DNA of 64,000 nucleotides. Source: Galaxea fascicularis (Eukaryota > Cnidaria > Anthozoa > Scleractinia > Euphylliidae). Position 1 is the first letter of the stretch; each line of letters opens with the position of its first letter. The stretch is from the NCBI GenBank assembly GCA_948470475.1, contig OX419345.1, forward strand, positions 16,967,933-17,031,932. The letters are read 5' to 3'. The notes beneath the pieces were generated by a model. The model saw nothing but the letters and a program-made list of their open reading frames with translations, was not told the DNA's origin and ran no database searches. Positions 38,401-45,260 of the stretch are shown here, one piece after another. Made by a program: the position numbers and the translations under genes.

Positions 38401-41400
38401 TGGCTTTATGCGATACAGGTACTGTACTTACATGTTTTGCAGGGCTTCCACCTGGAGATGTCACAGGTGAAGAAGGGAAGTCAACATTATTCCCATCAAT
38501 TACTACGTGGGCACCTCTGGCCTTCCGCAACTTCTTGAGATCTTCGTTATCTGAACTCTGGCTTCGAGGGTGAATGTGTTCACTGGCACTTCTCCTTGGC
38601 AAGTGTGAGACTTGTGATGAAAGACCGAGGTTCTCAAGATCCCCTAGATAAGACAAATATTCATAACAATTTGACCACATGAAACATGCACCAGATAGAT
38701 TGGTCAAACAGCTAGCCTCATATCGCTTAGACTGGGTGACAAAAAATTGGCAAATTTCATTTAGTTGTTTTCATGCAAAAAAAAAATCCTTTCCAAGCCA
38801 CTCAAGGTAACCTAACTAAAACATCCCCTTTCCCTTGAACTTAAACTATTTTAATTATAATAACTTTTTTACAATTATAATAACATTTTTGTCAGTGTTT
38901 GTGGGCCTATACTGACCCTACAGACGGGTGACTGTAAACATAATGCAGCCATTACATGATTCCATAAATTACATGCCTCTTAAATTCTCCATAAGAGATG
39001 CTTTATGACTGCACAATTTCCTTGCATACATGTATGCAAGACTCTTAAGGAAGGACTCCCACAGAGGGGTAATAAAAATGGATTTCATGCATGCTTCATG
39101 TCATTCATGACGGGACATTTATCTATTCTTATTACTATAAATTACAAATGTATATTTACACATACAATAGAAGACTAGGCCACAATTACTCTGATGCTTG
39201 GAATAAGAAAAAAAAAGAAAAAACAGCTTTGACTAAGTTGTAAATTACAAATGACTACTCGTGACAACTTTCTGTGAACAAAAAAAAAAAAATTTCCATC
39301 ATTGTTTCGTTAATAATCACATGTACAATCAAACTGTCAGCTTCATGTTATACATGTAGAAAGATTTCAATTAAAGTAGAAAGGAAATATAAGAAAGAGG
39401 AAATAAAAGGAATGTGATGCATTTGATAGAATCCAAAATTAATATTAACATTGAATTGAGCTCTGCTTGTTGTTATGACCATAACACTCTTCCTCCAGAC
39501 AACTGTGTTGATTTATCACAACTTTTGCATTCAAAACAATATCTCTATGGTCATGCAATCACTTTTTTAAGTCAAAATATTACCTAACTTACCAAAAATT
39601 ATACACTTAAGGAAAATGTTTACATCTTAATATAATGAAAAGTTTTTTTATTTTTAATCATGATAAAGAATATCAGAGTGTCAAGCTGAAAACCTTGCTT
39701 TCTCTAATCAGTTTTTAAAGGGAAGAAAGAACTTTAAACTGGTTTGCAAGAGAATACTTATCTACACACGTTTTCAGTACAATGTTTGCCATAAATTTAA
39801 ATTTGTGCAAAGTCAATGATTGGATATTTTATGGCTTTTAAATAAAGAGAGAAAATAAATATTATTGTGAAAGATAGCAAGAAGATTTTTTTGGTTACGT
39901 TTGACATTATTTTTTTTATAATAACAACTGCTAACTGACTAGAGTATAATGCAAAAAAAAAAATCAGCATGAAAAAAAAATGAAAATTAAGTATTTTTGT
40001 AACAGATGTTTTTGACTATGCATTTAACCACAATTTCTTAAAACTACCTGTTCAAATATTATTATAAGTGTACAATAAATGACTTGGTTTTCATTTTCTC
40101 ACTACAGTTTTGAGTAAATGGTCTTTTAGGTCTCAACAGAAAAAAAAAAAACAAATATTAAGTGTTTGGAATATTTATGATTATATCTTTTGGAATGATA
40201 TAAACTTAAACTTAACATTGTTGTGATTGTGAAGGTAATAAATATTGTTTCTCACATTTTAGCCCCATTTACAATGTAACAGATCCACATTGTATAAAAT
40301 AATGTAACTGGTATACCAAAAAATAGGAACTGAGGATATTCTAGCTGAAAATTAAACCTATGCATGTACGTCAAAACTCAGGATATTTGTAATTTCTGCA
40401 GTTCCAAGACATCTGGATCTGGTGTATATGGTAATTTCGTTTTTTCTCCAAAGAGGAAGTTTTCCTTGAGCCAATATAAATTGTTTAGTGTATGGAAAAC
40501 AAAAGCCTTCTTGAAATTTATTCTGTACCCAGTGATGAGGTATTTTAATCACTGTAGAAGGAAGAGAACAGTCAGTCATAAAAACTCATTCTCAAGGATT
40601 GGCTGCAAAATTTGGAATAGCATCCCAGGAAACTTAAGGTTACTGTAGACCTTCAGGGGTGTCTTCCGAAGAATAATTCGTATGCGCGTCGCTTGCGCTA
40701 TAACCATAGAAAAGTATATATCATTGTAAAGCTAATGAAATGTAGAATCAGAAGAGATCAACATTTTTAAGATTTGATTTAATGGTAAGCGCACGCAAGC
40801 CTTCAAACGCAAAAGTGACACTATTTGCTAAACTGAATTACCTGCCTTCCTGCTGGCACGCACGACCAAACAAACTGCACAGTGTCAATCAGTAGGTGAT
40901 AGACTACAAAAGTGTGTGAGGCTTTTTCGATATTCCGATTGGTTGCCGAGAAAATCCACTTCGAAGGTGGCGAATTGAATATTTTCCGATCTCCGTCACA
41001 TGTGAGCGCGTAATAGAAGAAGTATTTGGAAAATCAAAAAAGCCTCACACACTTTTGCGCATTGATAACCAAGGAACATTTTGGCCAAATTTCATAAGAA
41101 TCCGTCAAATCTACATACCCTATTAATTCGCTTGAAGCGAGGAAATCCACGCAAAAATAAAGTCCGAGTTTTAGCCTCCTAAAGTTTTGAAAGCTTTTCA
41201 CACCTCATCAAAGCGGATGTCAACCGGGTCATGCCGCCGACCAATAAAACGCAAGGTTCAGACACCTGAGCGCCCGCAACAAAAATAGCCCATTGAATTC
41301 GCGGGAATTTTTGCAGTCGCAGGCGAACACCGTCAAATAGTAATTGCGGCGACATACTAGTAATGGGTAAAGTTAAAAGAAAAGCGTCTGGAAAAACAGA

Positions 41401-44400
41401 AAAGAGAAAAAGTACAAGCCAGCGAACTGGCTCATCTTCACACTCCAATTCCTCCGATTCTGTGCTTCCGTTCGATTCATCGCCACTAGTCGAGTCAGAT
41501 TCCGCTAAACCAGAGGTGGAAGCTTTCGAAGCCATCAGCTTTAAAGTACTGGCACCAACATCTCTGGAAGTTGAAGGAGGTGAAACTCGTGAAACTCCTG
41601 AAACATCGCTTGAAGGCTGGTCAAACCAGGAGCCTTTGTCACTGACGGCGAGTTCCTTCTTCTTGCTTTCATCGAAATTTTCGCCTTTCTCCTTTTTCTT
41701 CAGCCCGGGTTTTTTACGAGTTTTCGTCCAAGGCGTCGTCTGTCTTTTCGTTGAATTCATAGTGTAAGTATTCACGGACTCTACATTACAAAAATTCACT
41801 GATACCAGCGGCCTAAACGACGCGAAATTGCACAACTTTCGATGTAAACAAGATATGCAAATGATTGCAATTTGAGTCCTGGATAAGATTTCCGCGAAAA
41901 ATCCACAGCCGCTAATAGGATTATAACGCCTTTGGTTATTTATTAATTCTTCTCCAAAATAGTTTTTCCCCGATATCTCGCGATCATTGAATGATTTTAA
42001 ATTTTTTTTTTCGCCAAACTTTAAATTGATATGTTAGCTATATCAGGAACAAAGAAAAAAAAATTCGAAAAATTTGGCCTTTGAAGGTCTACAGTAACCT
42101 TAAGGAATCTTCCAAAACATATTTTCAAGAAAAAGATAACAACAACATATTTATTTCAAAATCTGCAAGTTCAGGATAGTTATGTTGACGTAGAACAAAT
42201 AATCAGTGACAAGTTGAAAGTTAAATCCAGTTAATAGTAGTGTATAACATGTGTATTCTTCTATTTATTGTCATGTGTTTCTGTATTTTTATCTCATACT
42301 GTCATTTGTGCTTTATTAATTTAATGTTTAATTTCTGATTTCTTGTATATTTATTGAATCTTTTGTTGAGCCGAATTTTATTTTATATGTTTTAGCGTCC
42401 ACACACTACCCGCTGAGACTAGCTCTGCTATTTGTGGCTGGTGTGTTATTATGTAAATAAAACTGAAAACTGAAACTGAACTGAAAGTCAAAAAGTAAAA
42501 TCAATGGCAAGCAAAAGTATTACCCAAAATCTAACAGGTCTTACTTACAGCATTACTGCTTCAATTTTTGGGCAGCAAAGTCATACATATTGGTGTCTTG
42601 ATGTATCGTAGAAGCTTAATATCAAGTTCTCAAACTTGCTGAAAAAAATGGTGGTCTCGCCATGTCATTAAGTCACAAATTTACCATTTTTCTTCCGTGA
42701 AACAGTCCCACAGAATTCAAGGCTGTGCTCTAAGAAAAGTAGTTGGGCGCCCAAACCTGGAAACCCTTGAAATCCAGGGTGCCCAGCATAAAAGTTTGGT
42801 ACAAAAACTAATATTTCCTGGTCGCCCAATGGCAAAAGTGAGTCGCCAGGGGCGACCGGGTGCCGCTAGAGCACAGCCCTGGAATTGAATAAAATAATAA
42901 TAAAAAACCCTGCTGTGTGATAAGCTTCCATCAAGCATGTTTCCAGCAATTGTTGGTGATTTTAGCAATTCTGCCATTCTAGCTGATAGTCCTTCCTAGG
43001 CTAACCCTATCGTGAAATATCCAATATAACACATTGTTACCACTAACCGATCATCAAGAATGAACTTACAGGTGTAAAGTACAGGTGTCTTACCCATGAT
43101 TACCAGTATCGAGTATACAAGAATGCTTGTTTCCACCAAATTATTACCTGGCTTTCATTTTGAGATTTATCAACTACCGGTATATGAAATCTACCTTGAT
43201 TTATAAAAACCTAATTACATGCAACTTGTTTACTTAAATATCATAGCCGCCATAACTTCACTAACCTTCATAGCCTTTACGAAAGACATCATCATCATCC
43301 GTATGAAGAGACCCTAGTTTCTTTGGTGACTCTAATGTGCGTGACAATCTCTCAGTTTTGCTACGGCGAGGGGGCCTGACTGGGGGCGGGCTGCTCTTGG
43401 CTTCCAGTATCTTCTTTGTCTCCTGGCTTGGAAGACCAGGTGAAACCTCTGGACTGGGCCTTGCTTCACTTGTCACACTGGAAACATTGTCCTCTTCAGC
43501 TGACGAATCAGCTGATTGCATTTCACAGGCAGCGACATCTATTGACCATGGAGTGACACAAGAGTCGGCACTAATTATACTCACATTGCCAATAGACATT
43601 ACAGAGTCAAGTTGTTTTCTTGATCGGTGGGGCTGGCGTGGTTTGATAACCCCACCGAATAACATTAAATCTTCTCCCTCCCCGGGTTCCTCTTCGGGCG
43701 ATTCCCCTTCATCGCTACTTACAACCTCAATTCCTTCCAAATAGGAAATCAGTTCATCGACAACTCCGAGAATAACATCAGGTGAATCTTCGGTTGTCTC
43801 CTCACACCTGGCTTCCTCAGCATCGCCGTCTTTCGTTTCCTCATTGTCCTCTGAAATTCCCTCTCTCGCAAAGTCAACATCTCGACGTCCATCGATCGGG
43901 GAATTCACATCCAAACAAATATCGTCACCATCAGCTGCCATATTTTCCTCATTTGTCAAGCAGATATCGTTTATTTTTATTCGGACTTCACTTCTGCCTG
44001 ATAAAAATTCAGTTTCGCTATCATGCAGTGTTCTACTTTCGGTATGATGTGTGAGATCGACATCATCAACCTCGAGTTCGCCACTCGTCGCGCTATCACG
44101 CGAGTCACTCCTTCGATGTTTTGAGCCTGACGAAGAACGTCGCTTTCCTCTGGATTTCGCTTTGTTGATTCCCTTTGCCAAGGGGGATAAAACAGTCGCA
44201 AGTGCTCGACTTTTAACACCAGCTGGCTTATCTCTTCCAGGAGAATTCATCTCGTGCGAACGATCTTCCATCGTTTCTTCTTCCTCAGATTCCGAACCCG
44301 TGGGGCTTCTCTCCTCATCTGTAATTGTTTGGCTTACATCGTGTTCATCAATTTCTTCCGGCTTGTTATTGGTCAAGAGTTTATTACCCTCTGCTGCTTT

Positions 44401-45033
44401 ATTATCCTCGTGCAACGAGATTCTCTGTTCGTCAAATTCATTATTCTCCCTACTAAATAATTTACCAGAATTAACCCTTGCCATCCCCCGTATGTTATTG
44501 AAACCAAACTCTAATTTCTCGTCTTCACTTCCGTCGTGTGTGTGTTCTGGTTGATCATTGAAGCCCGCCTTAGCGACTTCGCTAATTGCGTTGTTCCTCC
44601 CTTCAGTTAAGTCACAAGCTTCTAGTAAATTAATACTTTCGCCATTAGCCACATTTCCAGAGGTCGCACTTTGCGAGCTTGCTACATCTTGCGTAGCAAC
44701 CGACTTAGGGGCAGGGTCTGCAGAAGTCAAAAGTGTATTGAAATATGTGCTCGGGTAGAAAAAGTTTACAACTTCGTGGCACTCTGAATCGCATTCATTG
44801 GAGTCCTTAATGTTGAGAACTTCTGTCAGCCATTTCAGGATGAATCCCTCCGTTTTTATCACGTTTATAGCATGTTCAAGCCTTTCGTTGCACAAACGAA
44901 TCCGTTCCAAGATCTGTTCATTCGCAGACATTTCGCAATCGTAACCACAAATTTGTAAGAATTCGGTATCAGGAGGTTTGCCTTGAGAAGAGAGTTTGCT
45001 CCAAACATCTAGAAAAGCTTTTCCTTGTGCCAT
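17255..45033 (-). CDS. BCR/ABR-like: BCR/ABR-type RhoGEF-RhoGAP protein (26 exons)
   Basis: A dual Rho-family regulator whose DH-PH module promotes GTP loading and whose RhoGAP module promotes GTP hydrolysis. Exons (minus, 5' to 3'): 45033-43266, 38643-38432, 36730-36620, 36126-35941, 34722-34612, 34296-34254, 33556-33504, 33033-32920, 32210-32156, 31041-30966, 30223-30150, 29638-29502, 29072-29010, 28443-28381, 26558-26477, 26133-26066, 24193-24156 (least sure), 21994-21904, 21387-21286, 21126-21064, 20976-20867, 20416-20355, 19870-19793, 19274-19140, 18271-18166, 17540-17255. Every junction keeps phase and the total is 4287 bases including the stop. Domain order N-terminal region, DH, PH, C2, RhoGAP is that of vertebrate BCR and ABR. 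A single pro-orthologue is expected outside vertebrates, so I do not choose between the names. The C-terminus ends TDRLI and lacks the STEV-type PDZ ligand of the vertebrate proteins. Confidence 0.93.
18991..19104. mobile_element. Foldback MITE, family B (left-truncated copy)
   Basis: It has the same arms as the element at 6708-6862 (GAAGTGGAGGCTCTTGCGG and its reverse complement, right end AATATGGCCTATT). The outer part of the left arm is missing. It lies in a BCR-like intron, very near a splice donor. Confidence 0.75.
20867..24193 (-). CDS. BCR/ABR-like: BCR-like exons 17-21: C2 domain
   Basis: Exons 24193-24156 (tentative), 21994-21904, 21387-21286, 21126-21064 and 20976-20867. C2 strands are clear in CVIEVDHFGQFVRKAKTRT, STDPHWDQGFDIEVEGTREL, KLHVYCKS and GKIE; the last exon runs into the linker GAITLSLQYSKTPNG and KGVFGVDIATVS before RhoGAP. 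Tentative exon 17 (NTQDLGPSFYER) fits phase on both sides but gives only about 12 residues where vertebrate proteins have about 45, including the first C2 strand. A small exon may be missing, or the strand may be absent. The domain probably binds membrane lipid or protein; calcium ligands are not obvious in what is visible. Confidence 0.85.
21530..21829. mobile_element. hAT-like MITE with 6-bp target duplication
   Basis: The 300-bp element begins CAGGGTTCGTACAC and ends as the reverse complement CGCGTACGAGCCCTG. It is flanked directly by ATAACC on both sides (21524-21529 and 21830-21835). The inside is filled with TTCAAGGACTTTCAAGG words in both orientations. CAGGG termini fit hAT-type elements, although hAT duplications are usually 8 bp. 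Non-coding, in a BCR-like intron. Confidence 0.75.
23597..23790. repeat. Dispersed repeat family A, copy 2
   Basis: Same word order as 3652-3850 and 28482-28697 (TTGCCCCTACACATTTTC, GGTAAAATATCAAGG, TGTGATCCTGTCC, TTGATGCTGGTCAC). It lies in the BCR-like intron between the tentative exon at 24156 and the C2 exon at 21994. Confidence 0.6.
25547..25726 (-). CDS. BCR/ABR-like: Candidate alternative first exon of the BCR-like gene
   Basis: An ATG at 25726 opens exactly 60 codons ending at donor CTATCG|GTAGGA in phase 0. The next exon in order (24193-24156) accepts phase 0. The available upstream acceptors do not fit phase, so this reads as a first exon, not an internal one. The peptide is basic and repeats itself: SPNLRLVRRGS near residue 10 and SPNLRLLRRAS near residue 40, each ending in an RRxS consensus for PKA-type kinases. 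Using it would make a shorter protein with C2 and RhoGAP but no DH-PH. No transcript evidence is available here, so exon status is inferred. Confidence 0.45.
26066..32210 (-). CDS. BCR/ABR-like: BCR-like exons 9-16: PH domain and linker to C2
   Basis: Eight exons (32210-32156, 31041-30966, 30223-30150, 29638-29502, 29072-29010, 28443-28381, 26558-26477, 26133-26066) encode the pleckstrin-homology domain that follows the DH and usually sets membrane binding and exchange activity. Landmarks are LVKDGFIVELA, GVRKFRHLFLFNDYILC, EQYVCKWYVPLHELQF, a charged insert KSRIASTKAEIRREKG, then ALLLAIPSLPLTLYHKQGK and the closing helix DVERADWKEAILPLLEKN with its conserved Trp. The long charged insert between strands is also present in vertebrate BCR and ABR. 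The last exon (IELHHFLEACKK) is the linker to C2. Confidence 0.92.
26650..26838. mobile_element. Foldback MITE with perfect central palindrome
   Basis: The outer arms are GGCAAACGAGGACA and its reverse complement TGTCCTCGTTTGCC. The centre (about 26730-26765) is a perfect palindrome built from TTTGTTGCGGACACAAA and its complement. The words TTGTTGC and GCGGACACA repeat through both arms. Non-coding, in a BCR-like intron just past the PH exon at 26477-26558. Confidence 0.65.
27875..28260. repeat. Probable retroelement debris
   Basis: It contains AAAAGCTGACGTTTTGTGCG then GTTAGCTTTTCGTCAGAGC, a word I associate with an abundant coral repeat, followed by GCTCGCGCCAATTTC and ATTTTGATTGGCCAGAC blocks. 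No ORF or terminal structure survives, so the class is uncertain. Confidence 0.35.
28482..28697. repeat. Dispersed repeat family A, copy 3
   Basis: Third copy of the family seen at 3652-3850 and 23597-23790 (TTAAATTCTCGTTTGTTACC, GTTAAAATATCAAGC, TGTGATCCGGTC, TTTGGTGCTGATCAC). It lies in the intron between BCR-like exons 13 and 14. Confidence 0.6.
29145..29460. repeat. Imperfect trinucleotide repeat (CCA/ACT-rich)
   Basis: A run of CCACTAC, CACCACCACCACCACC and CCACTGCCAATGCCACTGCC units, about 315 bp, in the intron between BCR-like exons 12 and 13. The low-complexity frames it opens on both strands are not genes. Confidence 0.75.
29957..30004. repeat. (AAT)n microsatellite
   Basis: About 16 units of AAT with rare C or G interruptions, in a BCR-like intron. 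Confidence 0.9.
30264..30695. repeat. Direct duplication of about 90 bp with local 15-bp expansion
   Basis: The block TCTCTAGCCTATATAGAATGG, read to CATGTGGCAGATTAAG, occurs at 30264-30379 and again at 30606-30695. In the first copy the unit CCTATATAGAATGG is repeated three times; the second has it once. The two lie about 225 bp apart in a BCR-like intron. Confidence 0.8.
31074..31182. mobile_element. Short foldback MITE beside the PH exon
   Basis: Ends AACCCTTTAACTCCCA and TGGGAGTGAAAGGGTT are inverted repeats, with inner GATTTTACTC words on both sides. It lies about 33 bases upstream of the acceptor of BCR-like exon 10 (31041), so the acceptor tract was assembled beside a mobile element. 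No ORF. Confidence 0.6.
32400..32580. repeat. G-tract repeat resembling a dispersed coral element
   Basis: It contains a 14-base G run flanked by AATTTCCAGG and GTGAACCAAAAACC, with AGTGGAGTGGGG near the left side. The opposite strand gives a WFQKIS-type low-information frame. I treat it as an interspersed repeat, not a gene. Confidence 0.4.
32920..36730 (-). CDS. BCR/ABR-like: BCR-like exons 3-8: DH (RhoGEF) domain
   Basis: Six exons (36730-36620, 36126-35941, 34722-34612, 34296-34254, 33556-33504, 33033-32920) encode the Dbl-homology helices that bind and open the GTPase. Signature pieces are WVVAAVLDSEKGYLECLN at the start, IFHKLDELHTIHTVFYNDL then WTDRHLIGDLFSSL in the middle, and LFSKPVERVGRYIVVLG then DLIKQTPEDHADHELL at the end. 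The KPVERV segment matches the conserved KPVDRV motif that contacts the GTPase. The introns carry foldback and repeat insertions, and the longest intron-resident ones lie at 33600-34135 and 35165-35885. Confidence 0.92.
33600..34135. mobile_element. Repeat element with inner palindrome (33946-34063)
   Basis: The left part carries GATGAGCGGGCGGTATCCTG then TGCAATCTGATTGGTTCCGG, a word I associate with abundant coral repeats. The right part contains GTTATTCACCGGCC and its complement GGCCGGTGAATAAC about 118 bp apart, with paired AAAACTGTGCC inside. No ORF. It lies in a BCR-like DH intron. Confidence 0.55.
34492..34520. repeat. (AAAT)n microsatellite
   Basis: Seven tandem AAAT units in a BCR-like intron. 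Confidence 0.85.
35165..35885. repeat. Probable interspersed element in a DH intron
   Basis: GAATATTCCCC and GGGGAATATTC face each other at about 35225-35260, followed by a GC-richer block with CACGCGTCAGTGAAC and, at the far end, ACCAATCAGATTGCTGC. It is unlike the surrounding AT-rich intron and has no ORF. Borders are approximate. Confidence 0.4.
37259..37961. mobile_element. Harbinger-like DNA transposon remnant, 703 bp
   Basis: Terminal inverted repeats begin AGCGGCTTTCACACGACAAAC and, from the other end, AGCGGCCTTCACACGACAAAC. They extend with gaps through TTGGCAAACTTGTGT words. A TTA flanks both sides (37256-37258 and 37962-37964), the 3-bp TWA duplication typical of PIF/Harbinger elements. 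Inside is a short ORF with a MADF-like domain, listed separately. No transposase is present, so it is non-autonomous. A second copy lies in the post-gap duplicate. Confidence 0.85.
37535..37765 (+). CDS. MADF-domain ORF inside the Harbinger-like element
   Basis: 76 residues starting MADERQDEATFQFIDEV. The pattern FIDEV, CPALWD, SSPVYKD, KKEMEDIAQIIFEM matches the N-terminal half of a MADF (Myb/SANT-like) DNA-binding domain, and the aromatic ALWD and YKD positions are kept. PIF/Harbinger elements usually carry such a Myb-like protein beside the transposase. Only the beginning of the domain is here; the frame ends at GFLLG, so this is probably a truncated relic. The duplicate at 60260-60490 keeps the frame with a few substitutions (for example CPALWD becomes CLALWD). 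Confidence 0.6.
   Translation: MADERQDEATFQFIDEVHNCPALWDISSPVYKDTKDNNKKEMEDIAQIIFEMGTASSARSSWTSVFYAPRDGFLLG
38005..38377. mobile_element. MITE-like element with long imperfect inverted repeats
   Basis: The left end is GCCACTGTTACAAGTTGAAA and the right end, reversed, is GCCACCGTTACACGTTGAAA. The arms continue with paired GCTGAAACTTGTG and TGCACCATGTAACA words and then GAAACTGGTCTC / GAGACCAGTTTC near the centre. The target duplication is unclear. It stops about 55 bases from the donor of BCR-like exon 2. Duplicated at 60730-61122, where a 20-bp central segment is present that this copy lacks. Confidence 0.7.
38432..38643 (-). CDS. BCR/ABR-like: BCR-like exon 2 (duplicated at 61177-61388)
   Basis: Acceptor TTATCTAG|GG and donor CAT|GTAAGTAC. 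It encodes 70 codons of a Ser/Pro-rich linker before the DH domain (DLENLGLSSQVSHLPRRSAS, later SSPVTSPGGSP). Its two-base start fits the one base left by exon 1, and it ends in phase 0. A MITE-like element abuts its downstream side (38005-38377). A nearly identical copy of this exon lies beyond the assembly gap. Confidence 0.85.
40638..42099. mobile_element. TTAA-type DNA transposon, 1462 bp, with empty site in the duplicate
   Basis: The ends are perfect 18-bp inverted repeats, GGTTACTGTAGACCTTCA, bounded by TTAA on both sides (40634-40637 and 42100-42103). In the second copy of the region (63361-63364) the same place has a single TTAA and no insert, so both the borders and the target duplication are proved. 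TTAA duplications are the rule for piggyBac-like and a few other superfamilies. The ends here do not start with the usual CCY of piggyBac, so I leave the superfamily open. No complete transposase is visible. One ORF-like stretch lies inside. Confidence 0.95.
41179..41760 (-). CDS. ORF inside the TTAA transposon, function unknown
   Basis: From ATG at 41760, 193 codons. The first 35 residues are Lys/Arg-rich (TKRQTTPWTKTRKKPGLKKK), then a Ser/Thr/Asp-rich stretch (SDSTSGDESNGSTESEELE), then a stretch of different, hydrophobic composition that may be read-through into an intron or UTR. It may be the N-terminal part of a transposon protein whose catalytic part has been lost, or an unrelated captured exon. 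I recognise no domain. The opposite-strand frame 41363-41767 overlaps it and is less protein-like. Confidence 0.3.
   Translation of the reverse strand: MNSTKRQTTPWTKTRKKPGLKKKEKGENFDESKKKELAVSDKGSWFDQPSSDVSGVSRVSPPSTSRDVGASTLKLMASKASTSGLAESDSTSGDESNGSTESEELECEDEPVRWLVLFLFSVFPDAFLLTLPITSMSPQLLFDGVRLRLQKFPRIQWAIFVAGAQVSEPCVLLVGGMTRLTSALMRCEKLSKL
42714..42886. mobile_element. Foldback MITE, GGCTGTGCTCTA ends
   Basis: Left end AATTCAAGGCTGTGCTCTA and right end TAGAGCACAGCCCTGGAATT are inverted repeats, with inner GGGCGCCCAAACC and GGGGCGACCGGG pairs. The duplicate begins again at 63974 and is cut by the window end. Confidence 0.7.
43266..45033 (-). CDS. BCR/ABR-like: BCR-like exon 1: oligomerisation-like start and acidic low-complexity region
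   Basis: 589 codons plus one base, ending at donor GAAG|GTTAG. The chosen Met (45033) starts MAQGKAFLDVWSKL. This and the following INVIKTEGFILKWLTEVLN resemble the N-terminal oligomerisation segment of BCR, which also begins with an aromatic/Trp motif and a helix of similar length. An in-frame Met 30 codons upstream (45123) is possible but adds nothing family-like. The rest is Ser/Glu/Asp-rich and probably disordered, with a basic patch (RGKRRSSSGSKHRRSDSR) and, near the end, a proline-rich basic motif SPPPVRPPRRSK typical of SH3 ligands. I see none of the sequence-specific features of the vertebrate BCR kinase region. The opposite-strand ORFs inside this exon are shadows. Confidence 0.88.
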
Positions 45034-45260
45034 AGTTTCCTCTTGACTTGTAAAACGCAGATTTTCCTCCGTGTTAAATGCAATAGGTGTTTGCAACTGC
45101 GCTCCTTGAGTGAGCATGAGCAACTTATGTTTTGTTTCTTCCCGAGTGTGCGAAGTTCACCGAAGTTGGTCACGAGCGAGCGTGACGTAATTGTCGTCGT
45201 CACGTCTTTATCGAAAACTGAGGAAGCGGAAGTCCTTGCCCTTGTATCTTAATCCGGTAC
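45034..45260 (-). promoter_or_regulatory. Candidate promoter / 5' UTR of the BCR-like gene
   Basis: This is the DNA directly upstream of the chosen Met. It is richer in CpG than its surroundings and holds CRE-like words on both strands, TGACGTAA at 45183-45190 and TCACGTC at 45200-45206. No TATA box at a convincing distance is visible. Inference from position and composition only. Confidence 0.3.

Larger units (their letters stand above)
40360..42486 (+). mobile_element. LINE 3' fragment split by a TTAA transposon
   Basis: The plus-strand frame from 40364 ends in SFSRIGCKIWNSIPGNLR, the conserved C-terminal motif of many non-LTR retrotransposon reverse transcriptase proteins. It is interrupted at 40637 by the inserted element. 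Beyond the insertion the frame would continue through LPKHIFKKKM to a stop, as the uninterrupted copy at 63091-63495 shows. A 3' untranslated part follows and ends in an AACTGAAA-type short tandem tail near 42486, typical of LINE 3' ends. It is 5'-truncated: no catalytic reverse transcriptase motif is present. It lies in BCR-like intron 1. Confidence 0.7.
37082..42740. repeat. First copy of a 5.7-kb block repeated after the gap
   Basis: This segment matches 59807-64000 almost base for base, in the same orientation, except for the 1462-bp insertion at 40638-42099, a 20-bp indel inside the MITE and scattered substitutions and homopolymer differences. It includes BCR-like exon 2, which lies in its expected gene context here. 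The second copy starts exactly at the N-gap and continues past the window end. Confidence 0.97.

Noticed and set aside
43337..44758. Plus-strand ORFs up to 167 codons opposite BCR-like exon 1
   Set aside because: Mirror frames of a long acidic Ser/Glu-rich coding exon; no independent motif or start context.
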